A DNA stretch of 64,000 nucleotides, taken from NCBI GenBank assembly GCA_902561795.1, contig CACERG010000002.1, positions 1 to 64,000 of the forward strand, read 5' to 3'. The translations under genes were made by a program, and so were the position numbers. The stretch is from an uncultured Bacteroidota bacterium (GTDB lineage: Bacteria; Bacteroidota; Bacteroidia; Flavobacteriales; Flavobacteriaceae). This document shows, piece by piece, positions 49,597 through 59,310 of the stretch. Every line of letters starts with the position of its first letter. Position 1 is the first letter of the stretch. The notes beneath the pieces are model-generated. The model ran no database searches, was not told where the DNA came from, and saw nothing but the letters and a program-made list of their open reading frames with translations.

Positions 49597-50964
49597 ATGG
49601 CAATAAAACCTTCTACACCAAAAGGTACAAGAGACTTTTCTTCTTATGATGTTGCGAAGAGAAATTATCTTAAAAACATTCTACAAAGTACTTTTGAGGA
49701 ATACGGTTTTACTCCAGTAGAGACACCTTCTTTTGAGAAATTAGAGACCCTTTCAGGTGTTTACGGTGAAGAGGGAGATCGATTGGTTTTTAAGATTTTG
49801 AATTCTGGCGAAAAGATAAACAAGGCAGATTTGAATGCTTTTAAAAATGGAGAAAATAAAAAATTTATAATATCATTATCAGAAAAAGCCTTAAGATATG
49901 ATTTAACTGTTCCATTTGCTAGATATGTCGCACAACACCAAAATGAATTAACTTTTCCATTTCGAAGATATCAAATTCAACCTGTTTGGAGAGCAGACCG
50001 TCCCCAAAGAGGAAGATACCAAGAATTTGTTCAATGCGATGCTGATATAGTTGGAACTCGATCTTTATGGCAAGAAGTTGAAGTATTACATCTTTATGAT
50101 CGAGTATTTAAAAAATTAAGAATTAATGATATTATTTTAAGAATCAACCATCGCAATCTTCTTGCTGCAATTATTTCTCTTTTTGAAGATGAATCAAGAA
50201 TTTATGACTTTACTGTAGTATTAGATAAATTTGATAAAATCGGTAAAAATGAGGTTTTTAAGGAATTAATTATTAAGGGTTTTAACTCAAAATTATTAGA
50301 TATTCTTGAAAAACTGATCGACCTTAAAGAAAATTATAAAGAACAAATCAAATATTTAAAATCTCTATTCAAAAAAAGTCAAATAGGTTTGGAGGCAATC
50401 TCGGAGTTAGAATTTATATTTAACTCATTTAAATTAGGATCATCAGATTCGACTGTATTAAAATTTGATTTTTCTTTAGCGAGAGGTTTAAGTTATTACA
50501 CAGGAATGATTGTTGAGGTTGATGCACCTAGAAAAACAAATATTGGTTCCATTGGAGGAGGAGGAAGATATGACGATTTAACAAGTGTTTTTGGAATGAA
50601 AAATATAAGCGGTGTAGGAGTTTCTTTTGGTTTCGAGCGTATTTATTTAGTTATGGACCAGTTAGGCCTTTATCCAGCTAATTTAATTTATTCAATTAAA
50701 GTCTTGTTTGTCAATTTTGGAGATTCTGCTGCAGAAGTTGCCTATAGTTATTTGATTAAATTGCGAGACAAAAAAATTTCATGTGAATTGTATCCTATTG
50801 AAGCTAAGCTAAATAAACAACTAGCTTATGCAAACTCAAAGGGTATAAAAAAAGTTATCTTGATGGGGTCAAACGAGATAAAAGAAAAAGTTTTTGAGTT
50901 AAAAGATATGGATAGTGGTAGTCAAACTAAATATCCTTTATCCAAACTCACTGATCTTTTTTAA
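49597..50964 (+). CDS. hisS: Histidine-tRNA ligase
   Basis: 'KPSTPKGTRDFSSYDVAKRNY', 'LRYDLTVPFARYVAQH', 'ARGLSYYTGMIVEVDAPRKTNIGSIGGGGRYDDL'. Confidence 0.96.
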   Translation: MAIKPSTPKGTRDFSSYDVAKRNYLKNILQSTFEEYGFTPVETPSFEKLETLSGVYGEEGDRLVFKILNSGEKINKADLNAFKNGENKKFIISLSEKALRYDLTVPFARYVAQHQNELTFPFRRYQIQPVWRADRPQRGRYQEFVQCDADIVGTRSLWQEVEVLHLYDRVFKKLRINDIILRINHRNLLAAIISLFEDESRIYDFTVVLDKFDKIGKNEVFKELIIKGFNSKLLDILEKLIDLKENYKEQIKYLKSLFKKSQIGLEAISELEFIFNSFKLGSSDSTVLKFDFSLARGLSYYTGMIVEVDAPRKTNIGSIGGGGRYDDLTSVFGMKNISGVGVSFGFERIYLVMDQLGLYPANLIYSIKVLFVNFGDSAAEVAYSYLIKLRDKKISCELYPIEAKLNKQLAYANSKGIKKVILMGSNEIKEKVFELKDMDSGSQTKYPLSKLTDLF

Positions 50965-50965
50965 A

Positions 50966-51814
50966 TTAATTTTTACTTTCTGATAATAAAGTTGGTTTAG
51001 AATATGGCTGGAAAGGTTGTTTTAACAACGTTCCAACTTTTCCATTTGCATCTTCATCAAAAAAAACGTCAACACCATAAACTAACTTTTCTCGACTAAA
51101 AGCCTTGTAGGTTCCAAATAAGCGATCCCAAATAGAAAAAATATTCCCAAAGTTTGAATCAGTGAAGGGGAGGCGATAGTGATGATGTGTTTTATGCATA
51201 TCAGGTGAAACAAAAAAATAACTCAAAAACAAATCAACCTTTTTAGGAAGTTTTATATTGGCATGGTTGAATTGAGTCGATATAAGAGATATTGATTGAT
51301 AAAGCATTACCATACCTATGTTAGCCCCTATTATCAATACTCCAATTAATGTAAATGTGAATCGAATCAAACTTTCTAATGGATGATGACGATTAGCTGT
51401 TGTTGTATCAACATGGTGATCACTGTGATGAACAAGGTGAATCATCCAAAGAGGTTTAATTTTGTGTTCCAACCAATGGGGTAGATATGCTCCTATAAGA
51501 TCGAGAAATAAAATACCTAAAAAAACATTAATCCAAATTGGAAGTATAGGAAGCCAGTTTAATAAACCAAATTCGTTTGAAGCTACTATATCGGCAGTAT
51601 TTAACAACAAAAAGGCTAATAAAAAATTTATCAATATGGTAGTCAGAGTAAAAAATAAATTTGGAATAGCATGTTTCCATTTATTGTATTTGAAACGAAA
51701 TAATGAAATATTATTTTCTAAAATCCAAAAAAAACTAAGCCCACTTATTAATAATAACGTTCTGTGAGATGAGGGAATTGTTTCAAAATATTCAATTATT
51801 GTTTGCATGCTCAT
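50966..51814 (-). CDS. Sterol desaturase / fatty acid hydroxylase family membrane protein
   Basis: Histidine boxes 'HWLEHK', 'HLVHHSDHHVDTTTANRHHPLE', 'DMHKTHHHY'. Confidence 0.9.
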   Translation of the reverse strand: MSMQTIIEYFETIPSSHRTLLLISGLSFFWILENNISLFRFKYNKWKHAIPNLFFTLTTILINFLLAFLLLNTADIVASNEFGLLNWLPILPIWINVFLGILFLDLIGAYLPHWLEHKIKPLWMIHLVHHSDHHVDTTTANRHHPLESLIRFTFTLIGVLIIGANIGMVMLYQSISLISTQFNHANIKLPKKVDLFLSYFFVSPDMHKTHHHYRLPFTDSNFGNIFSIWDRLFGTYKAFSREKLVYGVDVFFDEDANGKVGTLLKQPFQPYSKPTLLSESKN

Positions 51815-51874
51815 CCAAAGTTATTAATAATAAAAAAAATATTTAGTATTTTGGATATTATAAATTTGAAATAA

Positions 51875-52606
51875 TTGACAGCAACAAAATACAAGATAAT
51901 ATTTTTAGCTTTTTTTCTGTTATCAAAAATTAATGCACAAAAAATAGAATCAAAGGAAAAAAAAACAAATTACCTTGAACCAGAAATAGTTATTCCAGGG
52001 AATTTTTCTTCGCCACCTAGTGATGCAATTGTACTTTTTGATGGATCTAATTTTTCTTCCTGGCATCATTCAAAATCAAAAGAGCCTGTTAAATGGAGAC
52101 TGAATAATGATAAATCCTTTACAATCAAACCTGGAACTGGAAGTATTGAAACCAGGAAAGAACATGGGTCTGTTCAGCTTCATATAGAATGGAAATCACC
52201 AATAGAAAATAAAGGTGAAGGGCAGTCGAGAGGAAATAGTGGAATCTTTTTCCAAGGAAGATATGAGGTTCAAGTTTTAAATAGTTACCAAAACAGAACA
52301 TATCCTGATGGACAAGCAGGATCTATATATAAACAATATATTCCTCTTGTAAATTCAATGCGACCAACAGGGGAATGGCAGGTTTATGATATTGTTTTTA
52401 ATGCACCAAAGTATAATAATAATGGAGATATTATAAAGTCAGGAAGTTTTACTGTTTTTCATAATGGAGTTTTAATTCAAAATAATGTTGAAATTAAAAG
52501 ACCTACGATGAGTATAGAAAAAGCTACTAGAAAGACATTGATGCTTCAAGATCATGACAAAAACGGTACAGTTAGCTACAGAAATATTTGGGTGCGTAAG
52601 ATATAA
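51875..52606 (+). CDS. DUF1080 / 3-keto-disaccharide hydrolase-like secreted protein (TTG start)
   Basis: 'PPSDAIVLFDGSNFSSWHHSKSKEPVKWRLNNDKSFTIKPGTGSIETRKEHGSVQLHIEWKSP...GQSRGNSGIFFQGRYEVQVLNSY'; signal peptide; in-frame stop immediately upstream of TTG. Confidence 0.88.
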   Translation: MTATKYKIIFLAFFLLSKINAQKIESKEKKTNYLEPEIVIPGNFSSPPSDAIVLFDGSNFSSWHHSKSKEPVKWRLNNDKSFTIKPGTGSIETRKEHGSVQLHIEWKSPIENKGEGQSRGNSGIFFQGRYEVQVLNSYQNRTYPDGQAGSIYKQYIPLVNSMRPTGEWQVYDIVFNAPKYNNNGDIIKSGSFTVFHNGVLIQNNVEIKRPTMSIEKATRKTLMLQDHDKNGTVSYRNIWVRKI

Positions 52607-52683
52607 TTAACAGTTATTATTTAAATTTTAATTATTAGGGTTAAATCAATAAAATTTTAGAAGTGAACAAAAATTAAATTATA

Positions 52684-53493
52684 ATGAAAATCAAACTATT
52701 TATATTCCTATTTTTTCTCTCGAAACTAATTTTTTCACAGAGTCAGATTGATAAAAAAAAATATGATTCAATTATGAAATACTGGTTAGAACTTGCAAAA
52801 AAGTATGAAGTTTGGGATCCCGAACCAAAAAAAATTGAGCCAGGTATTTATGGATCACCACCAAGTGATGCAATAGTTCTTTTTGATGGAAATGGATTTT
52901 TAAATTGGCATCACTCAATCACAAAAGAGCCTGTCAAATGGTTTTTAAATGACGACAAATCAATGACAGTAAATGAAGGCAGTGGAAGTATAGAAACAAA
53001 ACTCGAGCATGGTTCTATTCAATTACATGTGGAATGGAAAGTTCCTGAAAAAGTTACAGGGGAAGGACAACTAAGGGGCAATAGTGGTATTTATCTACAA
53101 AGAAGGTATGAAGTTCAGGTTTTGGACAGTTACAATAATAGAACATATTCAAATGGGCAAGCAGCTTCTATTTATAAACAAAGTATGCCTTTGGTAAATG
53201 CATCGCGAGCCCCAGGTGAATGGCAATCTTACGATATAATATTTAATGAACCATTATATGATAATAATGGAAATCAAATCCAAGCTGGTACCATAACAAT
53301 ATTTCACAATGGTATTTTGGTTCAAAATAATTTTAAAATTAAGGGAACTACAAGTTTTATAGGAATGCATGAAACAAGCAAAGATGCGTTTCCTTTAGAC
53401 GGTGTAAAAGGGGGTGCACATAGGTCTCTATTAATACAAGATCACGCGGGTGGAGGTGTTTCTTATCGAAATATTTGGATGCGAAAGATTTAA
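52684..53493 (+). CDS. DUF1080 / 3-keto-disaccharide hydrolase-like secreted protein, paralog of the preceding gene
   Basis: 'GSPPSDAIVLFDGNGFLNWHHSITKEPVKWFLNDDKSMTVNEGSGSIETKLEHGSIQLHVEWKVP...GQLRGNSGIYLQRRYEVQVLDSY'. Confidence 0.9.
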   Translation: MKIKLFIFLFFLSKLIFSQSQIDKKKYDSIMKYWLELAKKYEVWDPEPKKIEPGIYGSPPSDAIVLFDGNGFLNWHHSITKEPVKWFLNDDKSMTVNEGSGSIETKLEHGSIQLHVEWKVPEKVTGEGQLRGNSGIYLQRRYEVQVLDSYNNRTYSNGQAASIYKQSMPLVNASRAPGEWQSYDIIFNEPLYDNNGNQIQAGTITIFHNGILVQNNFKIKGTTSFIGMHETSKDAFPLDGVKGGAHRSLLIQDHAGGGVSYRNIWMRKI

Positions 53494-53496
53494 ATG

Positions 53497-53523
53497 AACC
53501 CTGCTTTTTAGGCAGGGTTTTAT
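53497..53523. terminator. Intrinsic terminator between convergent DUF1080 and Gfo/Idh/MocA genes
   Basis: AACCCTGC-CTTTTTAG-type loop-GCAGGGTT followed by TTTA. Confidence 0.85.
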
Positions 53524-53538
53524 TAATTTGAAAAAATT

Positions 53539-54987
53539 CTATACTTGAAAACCTTCCCTGTATTTTCTAGTTACAAATTGATTAGCAGCTTCCAAGTTTG
53601 TAATTTTCATATTATCACCATCCCACAAAAGTTTCTTTCTAGCAAAAAATTCTTTTGTGTTTTGATCTCTTAACATGTAACTTCTGATAGCAAGATTACC
53701 CATTAGAACTGTTTCTGTCATTGGTCCGGCATAATCGAAAGATGATGTTAATGATTTGTGTTCTTTACTGTTGAACCCTGCTTTACAAGCATCAACCCAT
53801 TTTCTTTGATGACCATATTCAGGCTCATCAAATTTTTCCACTTCAGGTCCAAAGTCAGTAGACCCATCATTTAAATAAAGTTTTGGCATTAAGGGTGAGC
53901 TATCATTAATATTTGTTGATATAACTCCTTTTTCTCCGATAATCAAAACTCCATTTTCACTATTTTTTCCTCCAATATCATTATTTGCAGGAATTACTTC
54001 TGGGTGCGATGGTCTAATTCCACCGTCACTCCATGTCATTTTGATTGGTGATTTACTTTTTATAGTTTCGTCAAAACTAATAGTTATGAATGACGAAGGT
54101 GGGCAGCCTTCAGGATTATAATCTGCCGACCATGCTCTAGAATAAACATTCCCAACACTACATTCTGCCGATGTTGGATATTTTAAATTAAGAGTCCTAA
54201 AGGGAATGTCAATTAGGTGGCAACCAACGTCTCCTAATGCACCAGTTCCATACTCCCACCATCCTCTCCAGCTAAATGGGTGCATATATGGTGTAAAAGG
54301 TTTCTCTTTAGCTGGACCTAACCACATATTCCAATTTAATGAGTCAGGTTTAAGACTATTATCTGGTTTTGGCATCGGAACTCCTTGCGGCCATATAGGT
54401 CTGTTTGTCCAAATTTTTACATCTGTTATTTTACCTAACTTACCTGAGTCAACCCAATTGTGTACCATATTTAAATAAGGATTAGAAGCACCTTGGTTTC
54501 CCATTTGAGTAACAACTTTTTGTTTTCTCGCCATTTCAGTAAGAAGTCTTGCCTCACGAATATTATGGGCCATAGGTTTTTGAATATAAACATGCTTACC
54601 CCTTTCCATCGCATAAATTCCAGCAGGGGCATGGACATGGTCTGGAGTGGAAATTGTAACAGCATCTATACTTTTTTGCTTATCTAGCATTTTCCTATAG
54701 TCATCATAAAGTTTAGCCTTAGGAAATTTTTTTACTGAGTGTTTTGCATCCCCAGAAAAATCTACATCACAAAGAGCAACTACTCTTTCACGGCCTCTTA
54801 CGTAAGAGTTATTTATATCACTTCTTCCTTTACCACCGGCACCAATAGCAGCTATATGTAATTGGTCACTTGGAGCGGTATAACCTTTCCCACCGAGGAC
54901 ATTTCTTGGTACTATAAATATTGAAGAGGCTGCTACACCAGTTTTTATAAAACTGCGCCTTGAAGATTTTTGTTTCTTTGGTTTCAT
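53539..54987 (-). CDS. Gfo/Idh/MocA family oxidoreductase with Tat-like signal
   Basis: 'KSSRRSFIKTGVAASSIFIVPRNVLGGKGYTAPSDQLHIAAIGAGGKGRSDI', 'DAVTISTPDHVHAPAGIYAMERGKHVYIQKPMAHNIREARLL'. Confidence 0.92.
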   Translation of the reverse strand: MKPKKQKSSRRSFIKTGVAASSIFIVPRNVLGGKGYTAPSDQLHIAAIGAGGKGRSDINNSYVRGRERVVALCDVDFSGDAKHSVKKFPKAKLYDDYRKMLDKQKSIDAVTISTPDHVHAPAGIYAMERGKHVYIQKPMAHNIREARLLTEMARKQKVVTQMGNQGASNPYLNMVHNWVDSGKLGKITDVKIWTNRPIWPQGVPMPKPDNSLKPDSLNWNMWLGPAKEKPFTPYMHPFSWRGWWEYGTGALGDVGCHLIDIPFRTLNLKYPTSAECSVGNVYSRAWSADYNPEGCPPSSFITISFDETIKSKSPIKMTWSDGGIRPSHPEVIPANNDIGGKNSENGVLIIGEKGVISTNINDSSPLMPKLYLNDGSTDFGPEVEKFDEPEYGHQRKWVDACKAGFNSKEHKSLTSSFDYAGPMTETVLMGNLAIRSYMLRDQNTKEFFARKKLLWDGDNMKITNLEAANQFVTRKYREGFQV

Positions 54988-55142
54988 TTTTATTCTTTAT
55001 TTAGTCAATTCCTAATAAAGATAGTTAATTTTTAAAAAAAATTAAAACTCTCTTGAAGCCTTTAAATACAGAAAATCATATATTCAATTTAGGTTTCTAT
55101 TTTTATATTTGAATTAGCTTAGTGAATTCTTTTTTAAATCCC

Positions 55143-55559
55143 ATGAAAATTTACTTATTCGTTGTTTATTTTTCTTTTTTTTCCCTTGCATTTTCTCAAA
55201 GAGGAATTACAGGTGATAAAACATTCAGTTCAAGATTTCCTGAAGATAAATTTAACGAGATTTCAAACGCGTCATTAGAAATAGTCAATGAAGTTGATCA
55301 TGACATAATTGTTGTAATTAGGGATCAAAGAAAAAAATATATCCGTCACGTTTATATTAGAAATAAAGAAAAATTTAGATTTGATAATTTACCTATTACG
55401 CGCATATATGTTCAATTTAAGTCAAAAGAATTTTATTTTGAAGATTATGAAAGAACAACAATAAACTTTGGGGATCAACATATTTTTAATTTTTATTTTG
55501 ATCCAAGAGAACAAGAAAACTATTTTTTAATAACAGAGGAAGAGTTTTTTAAACCATAA
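55143..55559 (+). CDS. Small secreted protein of unknown function
   Basis: Signal peptide MKIYLFVVYFSFFSLAFSQ; the GTG at 55122 is a less likely start; TATATTTG element at 55104-55111. Confidence 0.6.
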   Translation: MKIYLFVVYFSFFSLAFSQRGITGDKTFSSRFPEDKFNEISNASLEIVNEVDHDIIVVIRDQRKKYIRHVYIRNKEKFRFDNLPITRIYVQFKSKEFYFEDYERTTINFGDQHIFNFYFDPREQENYFLITEEEFFKP

Positions 55560-55579
55560 ATTACAATCAGATTTTAGAT

Positions 55580-57652
55580 ATGTGTTTGTTTTTAAAAAAA
55601 ATAATGTTTTCATTTTTTTTATTTTTTTGTCTTCTTTCATGCTCTGAAAAATCAACAAATAGCTTAATAGTTGCACCACTTTTTTCTGATCATATGGTAT
55701 TGCAACAAAAAACTAAAGTACCAATATGGGGACAAGGTGAACCTGGAGACTCCATATTTGTAAGTTCATCTTGGTATGAAAAATCATCCACAACAGTTGG
55801 TCAAGATGGAAATTGGAAGATGTTTTTAAAAACTCCGCCTTATGGAGGGCCATACAAATTGAATATTTCTTCAACAACAGAGGAAATTAATTTAGAGGAC
55901 GTTCTAGTTGGAGAGGTATGGTTAGCTTCTGGCCAGTCTAACATGGAATATCCAATTAAAGCTAGAATACTTAATCAAAAAAAGGAAATTAAAAATTCAA
56001 ATTATCAAAATATTAGAATGTTTTCTGTGCCAAGAAACTTAAATGGACAAAACATATATTCAGCAAATTGGAAAATTTCAAATCCCAAAAACGTTAAGGA
56101 TTTCAGTGCAGTTGCTTATTTTTTTGCTCGTAAAATTCATAAAGAATTAGATATTCCTGTTGGAATTATAAATAGTTCTTGGGGAGGTACTCGAGTAGAA
56201 GCTTGGACAAGTATTGAAAAATTAGCAGATATCGCTGAGTCAGAAATAGAGGCTAAAGGCATAATTAAAAAAGGTGGTCTAACAAAGATTTTTATGGCTT
56301 ATGACTCAATTAATCTAAAAAATCAAAAAATAAATGAGGTTTTTTTAAATGCAAAAGGATATAAATTACCTCAAACTATCCAAGAATGGGAATCATTGAC
56401 CTTGAATGACTTAGAATACTCAAAATCAGATTTTGATGATGATAGTTGGGATAAGATTGAAGTAAATAAAGAAAAAAAGGATTTTTTAACATTCGAAGAT
56501 GTGTTCAGTAAAAATCTTTTTGCTGAAGATGGCGTAGCATGGTTTAGAAAAAAAATTTTTATAGATGATCCAAATCAATCATATGAGTTATTAAATTTTT
56601 CTGGGATTGGTGATTACGATTATTCTTACATAAATAACCAGCTTATTGGAGTAACATTAGCTTGTTGTCTTGATAGAAAATATAAGATACCCAAGGGGTT
56701 GTTAAAAAAAGGTGAAAATATTTTGGCAATTCGAGTCATTAACACAGAACAAAAAGGGGGATTTAAAGGGCCATTATATTTGGAAAGTAATACTAATCGG
56801 ATTGATCTAAACCAAGGAATTTGGAGATTCAAACACATCGCATTTTACCTTGGGGCTGTAATTCAAAAGCATAATTTTTTAACAAATGATCTTTTAACAA
56901 ATTTTTCAATTTTAAAATCTAATTTGAAAACCTTTTATTCAAAAGATCCAAACTATTATGGAGTTCTATACGAAACAATGATAAAGCCACTTGTCCCATA
57001 TAGTATAAAGGGTTTCCTTTGGTATCAGGGGGAAAGTAATGTTGCAAATTATTCTGAATATTATAATTTATTCACGGGAATGATATCTGACTGGAGAGAT
57101 AAATGGAATTCTGATTTGCCTTTTTATTATGTTCAGATTGCTCCCTTTTCCTACAATGATAAAGAAAATGGATGTAATGATTGCCTATCATATCTTTTAA
57201 GAGAAGCTCAACTTAAAAGTTCGAATTTTAAAAAAACTGGAATGGTTGTTACTTCGGATATTGGAGAACAATTTGATATTCACCCTGCAAATAAACAAGA
57301 AGTTGGAGAGAGACTTGCTAAATTGGCTCTTATAAATGATTATAATCGTAAAGATATTAGTGGATATGGACCAATATATTCAAATCAAATAAAATATGAA
57401 TACTATATTGATTTATATTTTAAAAATATTGGTTCAGGCCTTAAACAAAAAGATTCACTAAAGGATTTCGAAATCGCAGGTAGTGACAAATTTTTTTATC
57501 CAGCTCAAGCAAACATAATTGAAAATAAAATAAGAGTGTCCTCCAAAAAGGTCAAAAACCCTGAATATGTACGCTACGGATGGAAAAACTATTTTGAGGC
57601 AACGCTTTTTAACAACGAAGGATTTCCTGCCTCATCATTTAGAACTCCTTAA
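55580..57652 (+). CDS. Sialate O-acetylesterase-like lipoprotein (SGNH hydrolase with inserted galactose-binding-like domain)
   Basis: 'LFSDHMVLQQKTKVPIWGQGEPGD', 'WLASGQSNMEYPI', 'GFLWYQGESNV', 'DIHPANKQEVGERLA'; lipobox FLFFCLLSC. Confidence 0.92.
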   Translation: MCLFLKKIMFSFFLFFCLLSCSEKSTNSLIVAPLFSDHMVLQQKTKVPIWGQGEPGDSIFVSSSWYEKSSTTVGQDGNWKMFLKTPPYGGPYKLNISSTTEEINLEDVLVGEVWLASGQSNMEYPIKARILNQKKEIKNSNYQNIRMFSVPRNLNGQNIYSANWKISNPKNVKDFSAVAYFFARKIHKELDIPVGIINSSWGGTRVEAWTSIEKLADIAESEIEAKGIIKKGGLTKIFMAYDSINLKNQKINEVFLNAKGYKLPQTIQEWESLTLNDLEYSKSDFDDDSWDKIEVNKEKKDFLTFEDVFSKNLFAEDGVAWFRKKIFIDDPNQSYELLNFSGIGDYDYSYINNQLIGVTLACCLDRKYKIPKGLLKKGENILAIRVINTEQKGGFKGPLYLESNTNRIDLNQGIWRFKHIAFYLGAVIQKHNFLTNDLLTNFSILKSNLKTFYSKDPNYYGVLYETMIKPLVPYSIKGFLWYQGESNVANYSEYYNLFTGMISDWRDKWNSDLPFYYVQIAPFSYNDKENGCNDCLSYLLREAQLKSSNFKKTGMVVTSDIGEQFDIHPANKQEVGERLAKLALINDYNRKDISGYGPIYSNQIKYEYYIDLYFKNIGSGLKQKDSLKDFEIAGSDKFFYPAQANIIENKIRVSSKKVKNPEYVRYGWKNYFEATLFNNEGFPASSFRTP

Positions 57653-57654
57653 AA

Positions 57655-58449
57655 TTATTTTTGTTGATAAACTCTCACAAAATCAACTTCCATCTGATCT
57701 TCAGAAAAATTGGGATCAATTGAGCCTCCTAGATTCCCCCCCATAGCAATATTTAATATAATGAATTGATCATTAACATAAGGCCAATTTTTAGGAGTTT
57801 TATTTTTTGGTTCGTACGTGAAATAATGGTTTCCATCAACAAAAAACTTGAGGTTTTCTTTTGTCCACTCTAAGCCATAAGTGTGAAAATTTTCAGTCAC
57901 ATCGGTAACATTTATTTGTTTAACAATTGTATTATCCCCATATGTATCTGGTGTATGAACTGCACATTGAACCATTTCAAAGTCTTCAAAAAGTTGCTCC
58001 ATAATATCTATTTCACCACAAGCTGGCCATATTACAGTTTCGAAATTGCTTCCCAACGTCCAAATTGCTGGCCATGTCCCTTTTGCTCTTGGTAGTTTTG
58101 CACTTACCTCAACTTTTCCATAAGTAAATGATAATTTTGAATTTAATCTTGCAGAGGTATACAATTTAGTTGTACCGGAAGATTGAAACTCTTCCTTTTT
58201 AGCGACTATTTTTAGGGTCCCGTTACTAACATAAGCGTTATCAATTCTATCGGTGTAGTGTTGTAATTCATTATTATACCAGCTACCATTATTTGGCGCA
58301 ATAGTTTCCAAGAACCATTTTGTAGAATCTAATCTTTTTTTCTCCTGATTAAATTCGTCACTCCAAATAAGTTGATAAGATTTTTCTTTTTTAACATCTG
58401 TTTTGCAAGATGTCAAGACAATAAAGATTATAAAGAGTAATTTTTTCAT
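57655..58449 (-). CDS. Glycoside hydrolase family 16 (laminarinase-like) lipoprotein
   Basis: 'WSDEFN', 'WPAIWTLGSNFETVIWPACGEIDIMEQ' catalytic motif, lipobox IIFIVLTSC. Confidence 0.93.
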   Translation of the reverse strand: MKKLLFIIFIVLTSCKTDVKKEKSYQLIWSDEFNQEKKRLDSTKWFLETIAPNNGSWYNNELQHYTDRIDNAYVSNGTLKIVAKKEEFQSSGTTKLYTSARLNSKLSFTYGKVEVSAKLPRAKGTWPAIWTLGSNFETVIWPACGEIDIMEQLFEDFEMVQCAVHTPDTYGDNTIVKQINVTDVTENFHTYGLEWTKENLKFFVDGNHYFTYEPKNKTPKNWPYVNDQFIILNIAMGGNLGGSIDPNFSEDQMEVDFVRVYQQK

Positions 58450-58472
58450 TTTCTAAATATATAGTTTTAAAT

Positions 58473-58658
58473 CTATTTTGATAAAAAGTTAAATAGCATC
58501 CACACATAAAAAATTAGAGTTGCAAATGTAGCCATTAGTCCAAAAAATTTGACTAACTCTTTTTCAGTTGTTTTGTTTATAAATTCTAGTGTAGGTTTAA
58601 TTCCTTTGGTAAAAATAAATAATCCAAAAATACCTAAAACATATCCCAATAATTCCAT
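58473..58658 (-). CDS. Small hydrophobic membrane protein, 61 aa
   Basis: Two hydrophobic segments; no family recognised. Confidence 0.4.
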   Translation of the reverse strand: MELLGYVLGIFGLFIFTKGIKPTLEFINKTTEKELVKFFGLMATFATLIFYVWMLFNFLSK

Positions 58659-58732
58659 TTAGAAGTAAAATACATACTTTTTATTTACATTAAAATTAGT
58701 ATATCTAATTTTATATGAAATGAAAATTAAAT

Positions 58733-59260
58733 ATGATTTCAAATGAAATTATTTGTAACCCTATAAATGACAGAAGAAAAAGACTTTTATTGGGACGAAA
58801 AGGCAATTCAGAGCTGCTAGTAATAGGATTAAATCCAAGTACTGCGAACGAATCTTCTATGGATCCTACTTCAAAAAATATAGAATCTATTGCAATTCAA
58901 AATGGATTTGATGGTTGGTGGATAATAAATCTTTATCCGGGCAGGTATTCTAAACCTAAATATTTGCCTAAAAAGCCAAACAAAATTTATTTAAAAGAAA
59001 ATCTTGAAATCATTAATAAAATTGTAAAAAATAAAGATTTTAAGATTAAGAATGTTCTTTTATGCTGGGGGAACAATGTAAATAGACATGATTATCTTAG
59101 AAATCAAATGGAAATAATTTTAAAAATTTTAAAAGAGTCAAATTTTACTATTTCTTGTATTGGGATTACTAAACTTGGTAATCCATTCCATCCAAGTCCA
59201 CTTTCTATTAATAGGTTTTTAGGAGGAGTCAATGAATTAAAATTAAAAGATTTTAAATAA
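58733..59260 (+). CDS. DUF1643 domain-containing protein
   Basis: 'LLVIGLNPSTANESSMDPTSKNIESIAIQNGFDGWWIINLYPGRYSKPKYLP'. Confidence 0.8.
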   Translation: MISNEIICNPINDRRKRLLLGRKGNSELLVIGLNPSTANESSMDPTSKNIESIAIQNGFDGWWIINLYPGRYSKPKYLPKKPNKIYLKENLEIINKIVKNKDFKIKNVLLCWGNNVNRHDYLRNQMEIILKILKESNFTISCIGITKLGNPFHPSPLSINRFLGGVNELKLKDFK

Positions 59261-59310
59261 GCACAAATTTTTAATTTTAATGTATATTATATGATTGAAA
59301 CCAAAAATAA

